From Artocarpus heterophyllus (taxonomy: Eukaryota; Streptophyta; Magnoliopsida; Rosales; Moraceae), in assembly GCA_025403435.1 (NCBI GenBank), contig CM046340.1, positions 26,415,710 to 26,479,709 of the forward strand: 64,000 nucleotides of DNA. Reading direction: 5' to 3'. Made by a program: the position numbers and the translations under genes. This document shows, piece by piece, positions 1 to 11,510 of the stretch. The notes beneath the pieces are model-generated. The model did not search any database and was not told the origin of the DNA. It worked only from the letters and a program-made list of their open reading frames with translations. The number at the start of each line of letters is the position of its first letter. Position 1 is the stretch's first letter.

Positions 1-1099
1 CATCATTTCCCTCAGGAATTACCAATACTGGAGCCATCGTTAATCTTTTCTTCAGTTCTTGAAAACTCTTTTCGCATGCATCCATCCATTCATACTTCTT
101 TCCTTTGCGAGTCAAGTTTGTGAGTGGAGCTGCTATCTTGGAGAAATCTTCTACAAATCTCCGATAGTAACCTGCAAGACCCAAGAAGCTTCTTATTTCA
201 CTTGCATTCATAGGTTGCTTCCAATTGAGTACAGCTTCTACTTTAGCCGGGTCCACCATAATCCCATCCTTTGAAATAACATGCCCCAAGAATGACACTT
301 TATCAAGCCAAAACTCGCATTTAGAGAACTTAACATACAACTGGTGTCTTCTTAAAGTCTCCAGCACAATCCTTAAATGCTCCTCATGTTCTTCTTGATT
401 CTTAGAGTAGACAAGAATATCATCGATAAATACAATAACAAATTTATCGAGGAAATCCTTGAATACCCTGTTCATCAAATCCATAAAGGCAGCCGGTGCA
501 TTTGTCAGACCGAAAGGCATAACCACAAATTCATGGTGACCATACCTCGACCTGAAAGCAGTCTTGGGGATATCTCCTTCTTTAATCTTCAACTGGTGAT
601 ACCCTGACCGTAGATCAATCTTGGAGAACACCGATGCACCCTTGAGTTGATCAAACAAATCATCAATTCGAGGCAACAGATACTTGTTCTTGATTGTCAC
701 CTTATTCAGTTCTCTGTAGTCGATGCAGAGTCTCATAGTGCCATCCTTCTTCTTCACAAATAAAACTGGAGCACCCCATGGTGATTGACTTGGCCTGATA
801 AATCCTTTGTCAAGTAGCTCCTTTAATTGCATGTGAAGCTCCTTTAATTCTGCCAGGGCCATTCTGTAAGGCACTTTAGAGATTGGTTCGGTGCCTGGAG
901 TGAGCTCAATCTCAAATTCAACTTCTCTTTCTGGTGGTAGACTCGTTAGGTCATCAGGAAACACATCTTCATATTCATGAACAACATGAACATCTTCCAT
1001 TCTTGTCTTTCCTTCTTGGCTTTTGTCTACAACGTGCGCCAGATAACCCATGCAGCCACTTGCTAAAAGCTTCCTTGCTTTCATTGCTGATAGAAACAT
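1..1099 (-). CDS. pol: Ty3/gypsy pol, reverse-transcriptase region (partial, open to window edge)
   Basis: My minus-strand reading from an ATG at 1099 stays open to position 1. In order it shows a post-protease linker, the start of RT ([18 protein letters not shown]), [20 protein letters not shown], the conserved [23 protein letters not shown], and the catalytic box [10 protein letters not shown], a usual gypsy variant of YxDD. It continues through the thumb/connection region ([24 protein letters not shown]). RNase H and integrase would lie to the left. The enzyme copies element RNA into cDNA in cytoplasmic particles. The frame is -1 relative to the protease frame (stop at 1081-1083), which most likely reflects an indel rather than programmed shifting. 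This is the best preserved coding stretch of G1. Confidence 0.9.
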   Translation of the reverse strand, partial: MFLSAMKARKLLASGCMGYLAHVVDKSQEGKTRMEDVHVVHEYEDVFPDDLTSLPPEREVEFEIELTPGTEPISKVPYRMALAELKELHMQLKELLDKGFIRPSQSPWGAPVLFVKKKDGTMRLCIDYRELNKVTIKNKYLLPRIDDLFDQLKGASVFSKIDLRSGYHQLKIKEGDIPKTAFRSRYGHHEFVVMPFGLTNAPAAFMDLMNRVFKDFLDKFVIVFIDDILVYSKNQEEHEEHLRIVLETLRRHQLYVKFSKCEFWLDKVSFLGHVISKDGIMVDPAKVEAVLNWKQPMNASEIRSFLGLAGYYRRFVEDFSKIAAPLTNLTRKGKKYEWMDACEKSFQELKKRLTMAPVLVIPEGND

Positions 1100-2733
1100 G
1101 GGGGTTTCTTTCTGGTCTCGCCAACATAAATGAATTTCTGATCACCTTCAGGATGGAAGATCACCTTTCGTTTCCGGCATTCGATTGAGGCATTATACTT
1201 ACTTAGGAAATCCATCCCAAGAATCATGTCGTAGTCATGCATGTCGATCACATTGAGGTCGATGAAAAGTTCCCTATCAGAAATCCATAGGGGTACTTTA
1301 CGTAAACAATGCGTGGACATTATCACTTCCCCGGAGGGTAGTGTCGTAGTGAATCCCTGTCTCATAGGCTCTAAACGAACCCCTAACTTCTTAGCATGTG
1401 ACAAAGATACAAAAGAATGCGTGGCACTCGTATCAAAAAGAACATAAACATCATTACATAAGCTGGTTATCTGACCTGTGACCACATTGGAGGCTTCAGC
1501 AGTCACTTGTTCTTTTGTCATGGCATAGATTCGGGCGTTGGTCGGTGGGGCTTCAAGTCTCCCTTGACTAATTAGTGCCCCTTCAAGGGAGGCTTGCATC
1601 TGATGTAGCTGGGCTTGAGGAGGAGGTCTCTGCGGGGCATTAGCATTCATCAGTTTATGGCAGTTCTTAACGAAATGGTCTTCACGCCCACATATGAAAT
1701 ATTGGTTGGTCCCCAATCGGTATTCCCCTGGATGTTTCTTTCCACATTTGGCACATGGTTGGAATTGCCTGTCATTGTTGTTGTGCTAATCATCATTGTG
1801 CCTCTTGTTGTCCTGGCCCTGCTGTTGTTGAGGATTGCCCTTCCTCTTATTGTTTCTCTAGTTCTGACTGTTGTTGTTGCTGCCGTTGTTGTTGTTGTTG
1901 TTGTTCCTGTGGGGAGGATGGTTCTTGTTGTTGGCATTGTTGGCTTGCTGGTTGGACTGAGGCTGGTTCCTTCTTAACTTCGACAGATGGAACTCAGCAC
2001 GTTGGGCTCTCATAACAACCTGTTCTTGGGTCCTTGGTGGACTTGCCCCATCAACAATTGTAGCAATGTCCGGTCTAAGGGCTCTGATCAACCTTCTGAC
2101 CCTTTCACCTTCGTTCATAACCATCCCTGGGCATAGACGAGCAAGCTGGTCAAACTTTGTCACCACATCAGTGACTGTCATATCCCCCTGGCGTAAGCTT
2201 TCAAACTCCTCATAATGCTTCCTTGTAACATTCATATGGAAGAACTTTGTGTTGAACTCTTGAACAAAATCAGCCCATGACATCTCTTCAACATTTCTAC
2301 TCTGTTCGATGCCATCCCACCAAATTCTGGCCTCCATAGTAAGGCAGTACAAGGCGCAGAGGACCTTTTCATTTTTCGTGAAATCAATGAGTCGTAAGGT
2401 GGCCTCAATTGTCTTTAACCATCCTTGTGCGACCAACGGGTCCTTTGAACCCTCAAAGTCAGTTGGCTTGACTCTCTTCCATCTGACCAGAAGAGGTTCC
2501 TGATAAGCTGCTCTTGGTTCAGCAGCAGGAGCTGGGACTTCATTTACTTGGGCTTGTGGCTACGGAGGAGGAGGAGGCACATCATTGCCTCATGGTTCAC
2601 CATTCTGGCCATTGGCCCTTAATGCAGCAATCTCCCTTCTTTGATCCTCCAACTGCCTTTGCAGTTCAGAGATCATCGTCATAAGTCTCTCGTTAGTTTG
2701 GGTGCGGGTCTGCATTCTTCTGTGGCCGTCCAT
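1081..2733 (-). pseudogene. gag: Ty3/gypsy gag-protease, interrupted by stops
   Basis: The likely start is the ATG at 2733 (MDGHRRMQ). A short coiled coil (LMTMISELQRQLEDQRREI) precedes a proline-rich linker. The capsid-type Retrotrans_gag domain follows (about 2470-2000: ARIWWDGIEQSRNVEEMSW, DVVTKFDQLARLCPG), then an Asn/Gln-rich tail. Two zinc-knuckle-like segments come next: CAKCGKKHPGEY, whose last Cys is Tyr, and FICGREDHFVKNC, whose first Cys is Tyr. A retropepsin follows with DTSATHSF at the active site, where the usual D-S/T-G is altered, and DMILGMDFL near its end. All pieces lie in one frame, interrupted by in-frame stops near 2590, 2562, 1858 and 1785. It is broken as a polyprotein although still easily recognised. 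Confidence 0.9.
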
Positions 2734-2949
2734 TGTAAATTTCCTAAAATAATTAGGACTTAGAAATGATCTTCCATTCATGAGACAGGTTTTCACTACC
2801 ATATCATTAATCATTAATCAGTAATCATTCAAACCTTAATGTTATCATCATACTTGCAACAATACATCTAACTTAATATCATACTTACTTGGAGGACTTG
2901 GATCGATGTGTGGTGATATGAATTATAATCGGAAGATTTTTTTTTTTTT

Positions 2950-2961
2950 GCTCTGATACCA
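2950..2961 (-). other. Primer-binding site (tRNA-iMet) of G1
   Basis: The minus strand reads TGGTATCAGAGC, the standard complement of plant initiator tRNA-Met. It lies five bases inside the LTR end at 2967 and marks where minus-strand cDNA synthesis starts. Confidence 0.93.
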
Positions 2962-3304
2962 AAGCCTGTAATGCCCCTTAATTCGGACGTCACAGATGAC
3001 GTTACATACTTATATTCTTACATGTATAAACATTAAACATATAAATAATGTCAAACTTAATCATTACTATTGATTTTAAAAGTACTTAAACTTACGTTAC
3101 CAGGATCCATTCATACGTTTTTTTTTTCATTGTTTAGAATGACAATGTTTAACTTATTCCATATAATAATTTATTCAATTATACTTAAATTAAACATGAA
3201 CTTATTTAATAATATAGGTTTGTCAAATTGTAAAATCAGGACTTATAAAAATATCACGTTAAATCTCTTTGGTCATCACATCATTTGAAATCCATTTATT
3301 CCCA

Positions 3305-3510
3305 TAGTTCGGCAGGCCGAACTTGGGACTTCGGCAGGCCGAAGGTCATCGACAGGCCAAAGTTCCCTCTACCGGCAAGCCGGCAGAGGCTTTGCAAATC
3401 GGAATAAAAAAAAATCATCCATGTTCGGCAGGCCGGAAAATTTAATCGGCAGGCCGAACTTCTGGTCTTCGGCAGGCCGGCCACAGAGTTCGGCAGGCCG
3501 TCCGAGACCA
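3305..3510. repeat. Array of CGGCAGGCCG palindromes (LTR 3' side)
   Basis: About eight imperfect copies of TTCGGCAGGCCGAA lie spaced roughly 20-45 bases apart in otherwise AT-rich DNA. Each copy is nearly self-complementary (TTCGGC..GCCGAA). Several copies show C-to-T or G-to-A changes at CpG, as expected from methylation decay. On the plus strand all copies are of the CAGG type. Confidence 0.9.
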
Positions 3511-5589
3511 AATTCCTTTGGAAAACTTAATTTAAAACAAACCAACTATACGTAAAATATAGCAGAAGTTCATAATTCATAAGAAAATGATAAAATAACT
3601 TATAAAACCATAATATAAGTGTTCTTTAAAACTTAACACAAAAACATGTTCAAAAATATATATAAAACTTGATTAAATCATAAAATCATTTTCTTGGCAT
3701 GCTTTCTGTTACAATTCATCGTTCATGTTGCTCACATGCCTTCCCATGCCCTCCACCTATTCCATGACTCTCTTACCCTTATCTGCAACATGACATATAA
3801 AACATGATTAAGCTAACGCTTAGTAAGTACATATATTCTCACAATTTAAAACCTTTCATAAACATCATCATCATCATCATTGTCATCATATCATAAAAGT
3901 GCCATAAGCACAATTTCATAGAACATATCTTTCGTAACGTTAACCATTTTAAAACTTAATCCATTTTATCTTAAGGGCCCAAGTGTTGCATCATAAACAT
4001 CATCATAGGCGCGCCGTTATGAGAGGAGAAGGGTAGCTAATCCCAAACCAAACATGACATCATAACATAACATTTCATAACATTGGGTGTGCAACACTTA
4101 TTAGGTGATACATATATACATACTTTTCATACTTTGAAACATGTCATCATGATACATGCATTTCTTTAAAATCATGAAAATCTTTCATAAGAAATCCTTT
4201 AAGGAAAAATTATCATAAAATCATCATGAGTATCCTTGTAAGTATATCATCAAACCTTGAAAAATGTGTCATGTTGCAGGTGAGAATGTACTTACCTTAA
4301 CGATAGCTTACTTAACCTTAAAAATGCACTTGGTGATGACGCCGCGGTCTCGATGTGTTCATGCCATTTATCATTTAAAGATGCAATAAAAATCAATACT
4401 TATCATGAACTATCCATACACTCATCTCATATTATAAACATAATTCATAACCATAAAATCGTCATCACATAAACATGTTATTATGATTTTTCTTAAACCA
4501 TAAAAATTACCTTAAGCATATAAAACAAACCATACATTTTGAATATAATAATCTTTTAAATAAAACATTTTTGAACAATTAATATATTTATATTTTAATT
4601 TAAAACTTCATACAAGCATCATATTATCATGCATGAAATTATTTTATTATCATAAAATCTTTTAAACATACATAACATTTCATAACAAAAAATCCAGAAA
4701 TAACATTTATTAAAACATTTTTCTTAATGAATTCCCATAAAAATTTCATAACATATAAATAAAACACATTCATCTATCATACTCATACATATGCATATTA
4801 TAACAATTTTTCATGAAAACATCATTTTTACCCCTTGAATAATCATTACATTTTTCATACTTTCAAAATTATACAGTAGCATATCACTGTGAGGGGTAGA
4901 AGACAAAAATATCGTTTTTCATTAAAACATTGAAATGACATGAAACTTAGAAAAACATCACATAACATATACATAATATCATATAAAAAATGTTGAGACA
5001 AAATACAATACCTAACGAGGAAAAGAATTTCTTTTCAAAAATACCAAAAACTGAATTCATACCTGGAAATATCTTCTCAAAACCCCTTGATTTCACCAAC
5101 GAAACAAAACTTTTTCTTTCAATATACTTAGAAAATTTTCGTGGGAGAGAGAGAAAAATTTCGTGAGGAAGAGAAGGGGAAGAGAAATGAAAGAACGTCT
5201 CAGAAATTTTTTTTCTTTTTCTTTTAGAGAGAAAGAGTGAGAGGAGAGAAAATAATAATAAAAAAAAGAAACGTTAAAATTTTTAACGTAATAAACACCA
5301 TTATGGGAATTCAATTCCCTTCATTAAGTCAGAAAATTCTAACTGTTAAGGGCTGTTGGCATGGAAGGAAAGAAGAGAAAGAAAGGGAAAGTCAAATCAC
5401 TTCATCAATCCTACCATAATTTGCCCTCTTAAAATAGGAAACCTCTTAAAATAATACAAATTAATATAAGTCAAATCCTTTAATTTCCTTAACTGATAAA
5501 AACATTCCATTATTATGCTAATTAATCACATTAATTCTCCCAATTAATGTAATTAACTCAGCCATAATTTTGGAGAAATTTCTGCTAAC

Positions 5590-5745
5590 TACTTGTCAGC
5601 CGTGTTTGGCCTGTCGGTTTTCCCCTTCGGCCTGTCGGTTCCTGCAAGTTCGGCCTGCCGGTGGGTTTCTTTGGCCTACCGTTCTCGGGCAAGATGTTCG
5701 GCCTGCCGATCTTGAAAGTTCGGCCTGCCGAACTGTCCTTAAATG
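5590..5745. repeat. Array of CGGCCTGCCG palindromes (LTR 5' side)
   Basis: About six copies of TTCGGCCTGCCG(AA) and decayed forms occur here. It is the same motif as at 3305-3510 but in the opposite orientation, so the two arrays of one LTR face each other as inverted repeats about 2.1 kb apart. Confidence 0.88.
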
Positions 5746-5983
5746 CCATACCATAAAACATTCATACTTTATTGCATCATAAACAAACATATACTTAAAA
5801 ATTTCACATGAACACTAGAGCACAACGATCCCATGCGGTCGTCACCTGTCACAAAACTTGACATAAAAAGTTAGTAACATGCACATCACATATCATATCA
5901 TATAACGTTATTTAATAATAACATTTCTTAATAGCGTTACTAACTTAACGTGGTCCGTTACATAAAAATAGGCAGGCGTTACA

Positions 5984-7510
5984 GTCTTGACTTGTGTCTT
6001 TTGATATACCAAAGGGTGACACCCACATCTTAATAGTGGTATGCATGCCGGTACGTTGGAGGTATGACTCTTGATAGCGTAGACCTATTATTCATAGATA
6101 TGGAATCCATAACTCCTCTTCAGGAGCAGTGATATCCTCTTATATGGGTTATCCTGTAATTGAAAAACTAGAGCACTCAACCATTTGGATACATAGGTGT
6201 AACCAAATAGTATGCTGTCTATGGATGGTAAGTTTTCTGATGTTGAGATAATGGAACGTAAGATAAAAATAATCAGGAAGGTAAGACAGAACTTATCCTT
6301 AAGCCGGTTATGGATAATCCTATGGGGATACGATATACTATGATATGTCATGGAGACTTAGCTATACGGGCTTTGTAATTTTATGTGGTTCAATAGTATA
6401 GCTCCAAGCTTTTAGTGGAGTAGCCTTGGAGTTGATAATTATGAAATGTGTATCTAGGATATTGAGTTTCGTAATTATCGAGAGCTTGAACTGTATAGGT
6501 CCATTTGGTCCTCTTTGCTAGCTCACAAAATCCTATAATGATACGGCATGCTTTTCTAATAATTGGTGACTTATGTCAGAATTATTAGATTGGTTGAAAT
6601 TCAAAAGAATCAAATAATTCATGTCTGTTTATCGGTTGAATTAATTTTGTGATAAAATTAATTCAAGACAAACTTGTTGAATTATTGGGATCGGATAATT
6701 CTTGTCTATTTATCAGTTGATTTAATTTTGAATAAATTAAATCAAGATAAACTTGTAGAATTACTAGGAATTCATTTATTTTCCTAGAGATTATCTAGAT
6801 AAAGTTGTTTTAATTAAATAACTTCTCTATTGAGTTATTTGAATTAAAACCGAGACTTTATCCTATAGAATCTGGGTGAAAAATAAAAGAATCATTGAGA
6901 TTTTTTTCTCAACAGTTCGGCATGCCGACCCTCAAGTTCGGCCTACTGATGGGGCAAGTTCGGCCTGCCGATTAGGCAAATCAGCCTGCCAATGCGCGAT
7001 AAAAGGATCACGCAATTTTATGCAGATTTCATGAGACATTGATCCAAATTTGATTCTGATTTGAATTTTTGAGACCTTATCTGATAAGGACTGACCCTAG
7101 ACCCAACCTTTATAAATAAGGAGTGAGTCTCATAAGTTATTCAGATCAATTGAGAGATTAAAAGTGATACTCTATTGGTGAGAATCTGAAAACTCCTTGA
7201 GAGCTCTTGTTCACAAATAACGAACACTAGCTTTAGGTTCTCTCAATTGGTTGGAAGAAGAGTCACCTGGAGGAAAAGCTGTACGTGTGAGCCAACACTC
7301 ACTCCGATCATGGATAGAGAATAGCAAAGAAGACCAGTTGGTTGAGGCTATTTTGGAATGTTAATTCTCTTCACAGATTACGGGAGTTCTTTGGCATTCA
7401 AAGGTTAGTAAGATCTGGTTAATTTATGCATATAGCATGTCAAACTTATGTTTTGAAAAATACTCTAATATAAAATTTTTAAAATTTCGCTGCGTATTAT
7501 TTTTCCAACA
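5984..7510 (+). mobile_element. Copia LTR fragment (copia 3), 3' three quarters
   Basis: This is collinear with 32140-33661 of the copia 1 LTR: the CTTGTGTCTTTTGATRTACCAA start, repeated AATTATT..CTTGTCTRTTTATC units, a CGGCCTGCCG island at 6915-6990, a TATA box TATAAATA at 7111-7118, and the LTR terminus TTTTCCAACA at 7501-7510. The left part was cut away by insertion of gypsy G1. It could be the 3' LTR of a full copia or a solo LTR. It is clearly more diverged than the copia 1 LTRs. There is no coding sequence. Confidence 0.9.
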
Positions 7511-8103
7511 GTTGGCATAAAGTTGGAGAAAAGAAGATGATGGAAAGTGATGAGAGCGAAAAGATAAATTTTGTCAATGAGACGCCTGAGATGGTAAAGT
7601 TGATATGTAAAAGAATTACGACCACTTAAAGTCGATAGAAGAGCTATGCCGATAAAAGGAGAAGGCCCTTAGAATTTGCTATAGGTGATTTTGTGTTCCT
7701 AAAAGTTGCTCCGATGAAGGGAGTCATGAGGTTCAGAAAGAAGGGCAAGCTAAGGCCGAGATTCATTAGACCATATGAAATTGTGAAGCGAATAGGCTAG
7801 GTAGCTTATCAATTGAGTTTGCCATCAGAGATGTCATTAATTCACGATGTGTTTCATGTCTCGATGCCTAAAAAGTATGTTCTGTTCCCTACACACGTGA
7901 TCAAAACATAGGTGATTGAGATACGGAAGACCTTAGCTTTGAAGAGAATCCGACCGAGATTTTAGATCAAAAAACTAAAACCTTGAGGAATAAAGAATTC
8001 CTTTGGTTAAAAGTTTTATGGCAAAATCACCAAGTAGAAGAAGCTATGTGGGAATGTAAGGTTGATATAAGGACCAAGTATCCACAACTATTTTGAGTTT
8101 TGA
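7511..8103 (+). pseudogene. pol: Ty3/gypsy integrase C-terminus (G2)
   Basis: The conceptual translation contains SYADKRRRPLEF, GDFVFLKVAPMKGVMRF, a KLRPRFIRPYEI stretch and the VAYQLSLPSEMSLIHDVFHVS end typical of Tekay/Del integrase C-terminal domains, with a final NYFEF and stop at 8101-8103. Several in-frame stops and small frameshifts break it. The upstream part is missing because the copia LTR ends directly against it at 7510. The integrase C-terminus normally binds DNA or chromatin during insertion of cDNA. This copy is non-functional. Confidence 0.88.
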
Positions 8104-8131
8104 GGACGAAACTCTTATAAGGTGAGGGGAG

Positions 8132-8733
8132 TTATGACGTTTGCTGTTTTCTCCTACGGATATTTTCATGAATTAAACGTTAGAATATGATATTTTACGA
8201 GCTATTAATATTTATGTTAAGTTTTTTTATGTATTTAGTAATGTCGTAGGTGACAGGCACGCAGGATCGATGTGCTTGGAAAATTCATGTCAAAAATAAC
8301 GATAAGCATAAAGTATTTATTGTTCTTTTTAAGAGTTTTGACTTGCTCTACATTTATAATCTATATAATACTCTAGAGTTATGTATGACTTAGAACTATA
8401 TTTTTTATGATGATATGAATTTTGTTGCATATTTGCTTATTTTTATAATATTAATGATGTTATTATAGTTATATGTGTAGCATTTTTTTATTATAGCATT
8501 AAAAAATTAGATAATATAAAATGTCTAAAAAAATAATGCGTAAATTAATATTTTTTGGAGTCATGGAAGTAAATATTATTATTAAATATATATAATTATA
8601 TATTATAATTATATTATATAACATTATATAATAAAATATTATATTTATATTATATTATATTATATATCTGTTTATATTATGTGACCATTTTTATATTATT
8701 AAGATATTATATTATATTATCTATTATGTTATG

Positions 8734-8768
<35 letters not shown>

Positions 8769-11510
8769 CTAATAACGTGAACATAAGAATAAGTTATACA
8801 ATCTATATCCAAAGAATAAGGAAACAAAAAAAAGAAAGAAAGAAAAACAACATTGTTGTGGGAAAGGAAAAAGGAAAAAAAAAAGAGAAATCTAATTAGA
8901 TTAGGATTACACTTATTCAAAAAAGGGGGAAAACCTAATTAGATTAGGATTAGGGTTTTCTACACTTATCTAATCTCTTCTCTCTTATAAACCTATTAAT
9001 ATTCTTTTAAGCCATCAAAGTCTTTATTCTCTTAATTTCCAGTCAAAGAAAATTCTCTCCCTCACCACCTCTCAAAAATCTCTCTAAGAAAGTCTTCATC
9101 ATCTCTCTAATCCTCAAAGCCATGAATTCATCACTCTTATTTTCTTTCAAGCCAGAGCAGAAGAAATTCTTTTTAGAGATTTTGTGTGCAAGTATAATTC
9201 TTTGTTGAAGAAAACATAAGAATTTAAGGTATGTTTGAAAGTTTTCATGGTTTTGAATTTTTATGATTGATGTATATTGTTTTATGACAAAGTTTGTTAG
9301 AAAATTATTCTTTTATGTTTTGAATGTGCATGCATGTATGTTTGTATAAAAAATATATTATTTTGTTTATTACTTTTATTATAATAATGTTATTTTATAG
9401 TTGAAAGTATTTATGTTTATATGATATCATGAAATTTCATGAAAATAAGGTTTTTTTGTTGGAGTATGATAAGAGAATTTTACAGTTTTTGGTTTATCGG
9501 TAAAGTTGCTAGTAATATTTTAAAACCAAACACTTTTATTTTACTGCAAGTTTTGGATAAGATATGTATACATATGTTAGGAATATTTGGTATTTTTTTT
9601 ATAAATTTTTGTTTAAAATATTTTTAGGGTTATAAGCTTTTAATCAAACACTGCTCACGAAATTTTAATTGTTGATAGATTTATATTTATGTTTTGTAGA
9701 CTCCGTTTTATGGGGTAAAAAATGTCTTTTATTCTGTAAAAAATTATGAGTCATTTTTATTATATCAACTAAATGTCTGGAAAGTTTTAGTTTCATATCC
9801 TTATTATGTTTTAAGATAAAATTCATTGATTCTCAAGTACTCAGTAGTTATAAATATCTGCTTGATATGCTCTATGTAATTCATGAGATGATAAATCATA
9901 TTTTTAAGTGTGTTTTGCAAGATTTATTATTTTTTACTTGTATTTACATGTTAAGTATGTCATGTAAAAATTGCAAAAGCATATCATATATATTTGATTT
10001 TATAAAAATGTTTGATTAAAATATGCTCGTTGTTTAGCAATTTTTATGTTAATGTTAACTCTAAATTTAAACATGTGTTTTGAATTACTCCAAATTTATT
10101 TGAAGCTGAATTTTAGATATGTTATTATTTTATGTGTTTATTATGTGTAGTAATTTTTATAAATTATTTTATGGCATAAATTATTTAATACATAATTTTT
10201 AAGTAGGACAGCTCACTGCCTAGACTTTGCTAGCAGATTTTGTTATATTAATTATATGATTTATTTTAATTACCAAATGAAATTTTTATGGCCAAAGAAA
10301 AATTTGAGCATTGTATATATGTGTTAACTTTATTCCTGCAAGTTTTCATAGACTAATTGTATATAAATTGAAAGATATAAGTTATAAATCCTTGAAGGTA
10401 AGTAAGTTTTTATGATTGGTAGGTTTACTTGAATATTTTGAAAATTGAAAAAATGTATCTTGGAATAATATTTTCAAGAGAAAAAAATTGAACTTGTATT
10501 TATATATGTTAGCTATGTTATGGAATAATCTTTATACTTTATTCATGCTTATAAGTTAAGATTAATTTCTTTAAGTGATTAAATGTCAAGTTTTTGTCTT
10601 TACATTTCTTGACTTTAAGTGCATTTTTGTGACTCAAAGATGCTTTGTTTTGTTAAGAATGATATTTAATGATGTAATATAATACCAAATGATAGTGTAA
10701 AGATGAATATTAATTTCATGGATTATATGAATGATTGACATGATACTCCAAAAGTCGAACACGGTGAGAACCGTAGCAACGTCACCCAAGTTAAAGTTTA
10801 GTAAGCAAGCAAGTCAAGTAAGTACATTCTCACCTGTAACATGATAAAATTTATGAAAATATTAAGCAATGTTTTATAAGTAAAGGTTTGAGATTTAATG
10901 TTCTTATTTCAAGGCCTTTTTACAATGAATTTTCCTAAAGATGCTTTTATGTTCATGTTTTATGGTTTATGACAAGTTTTCAAAGAAAGCTTATGTATAT
11001 ATGTATCACTTAATTAAGCATTGATGCCTTATATTTATATTTATGATGTCCCGAAGGTTTAGACTTGTCATGTTTGGTTTAGGACCAGCTACCCCACTCC
11101 TCTTATGGCAGCGCACTTATGATGTTAATGGTGCAACGTTTGGGTCCCTAAAGATAAAATGAAAAATATTTTAATACACAAGTTTAAATAAAAGATGTGT
11201 TATATTTATGAACATGTGCCTTGTGCGCTATTATATTTATTACTATGATCTTCTGATACCGTTTTATGAAAGTTCATATTTTATATTGTGAGATAAGAAA
11301 GTGCACTTACTAAGGTAAAAGGCATATGGAAAAAGTGGAGGATGGGGACAGGCGTGTGTGCTAGGAGTATTGGATTGAAAATGGAATCACGCCATAAAAA
11401 GAATTTTTTACTTGAAAAATAATTTTATTATTAATGTTATTTTCTGCACTGATATTGATTTAAGACTCCATTTATTTTCCCATAAACTTTTGAATGTATT
11501 GAGACTGTTT
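8132..11510 (+). repeat. 3' LTR of gypsy G2 (interrupted by G3), with polypurine tract at 8117-8131
   Basis: After the integrase stop comes the usual GAGGACGAAAC stretch and a purine tract (AAGGTGAGGGGAG), then LTR sequence beginning near TTATGACG, a degenerate TGTAACG. Parts correspond in order to the G1 LTR: CCCCACTCCTCTTATGGCAG around 11090 (G1 4010-4030), and the AAAAGTGGAGGATGGGGACAGGC segment near 11330. TATA-like CTTATAAACC near 8985 is followed by CT-rich sequence, a plausible start region. The LTR is cut at 11510 by G3, and sequence resuming at 20146 is its likely continuation. No genes are seen. Confidence 0.75.
8735..8764. repeat. (TA)n microsatellite in G2 LTR
   Basis: A near-pure TA dinucleotide run of about 30 bases, in a wider AT-only stretch (8570-8764). 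Confidence 0.95.

Larger units (their letters stand above)
1..5983 (-). mobile_element. Ty3/gypsy LTR retrotransposon G1, 5' half (Tekay/Del-like)
   Basis: Read on the minus strand, the order is LTR (2967-5983), initiator-Met PBS, gag with an N-terminal coiled coil, zinc knuckles, aspartic protease, then reverse transcriptase running off the left edge. The gag (WWDGIEQSRN, QLARLCPGM) and RT match the chromovirus-type Tekay/Del lineage from family knowledge. The integrase and second LTR lie outside the window. The right flank (from 5984) is copia LTR sequence entered mid-LTR, so G1 inserted into a copia LTR. The target duplication cannot be checked because the left flank is outside. Confidence 0.93.
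2967..5983 (-). repeat. 5' LTR of gypsy G1 (about 3.0 kb)
   Basis: The LTR is bounded by TGTAACGCC at its 5' end (plus-strand 5975-5983 reads GGCGTTACA) and by GGCATTACA next to the PBS (TGTAATGCC at 2967). It is unusually long and AT-rich, with two GC-rich islands of CGGC-AG-GCCG palindromes near its two ends. The CT-rich stretch on the minus strand around 5100-5240 looks like promoter-proximal or 5'-UTR sequence. The partner LTR is not in the window, so age cannot be judged. There are no genes in this 3 kb. Confidence 0.9.

Noticed and set aside
3305..3510. CRISPR-like look of regularly spaced palindromic repeats
   Set aside because: Spacing is irregular, the repeat is only 10-14 bases and imperfect, there are no cas genes, and the context is a plant LTR.
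3296..5790. Cys/Arg/Pro-rich short frames across the palindrome islands, also near 33000, 34200 and 42700
   Set aside because: They simply translate the CGGCAGGCCG arrays on either strand. No conservation of any one frame.
8889..8960. AAACCTAATTAGATTAGGATTAGGGTTT, similar to plant telomere repeat
   Set aside because: Only a single TTAGGGTTT-like unit within a small direct duplication in an LTR; no array.
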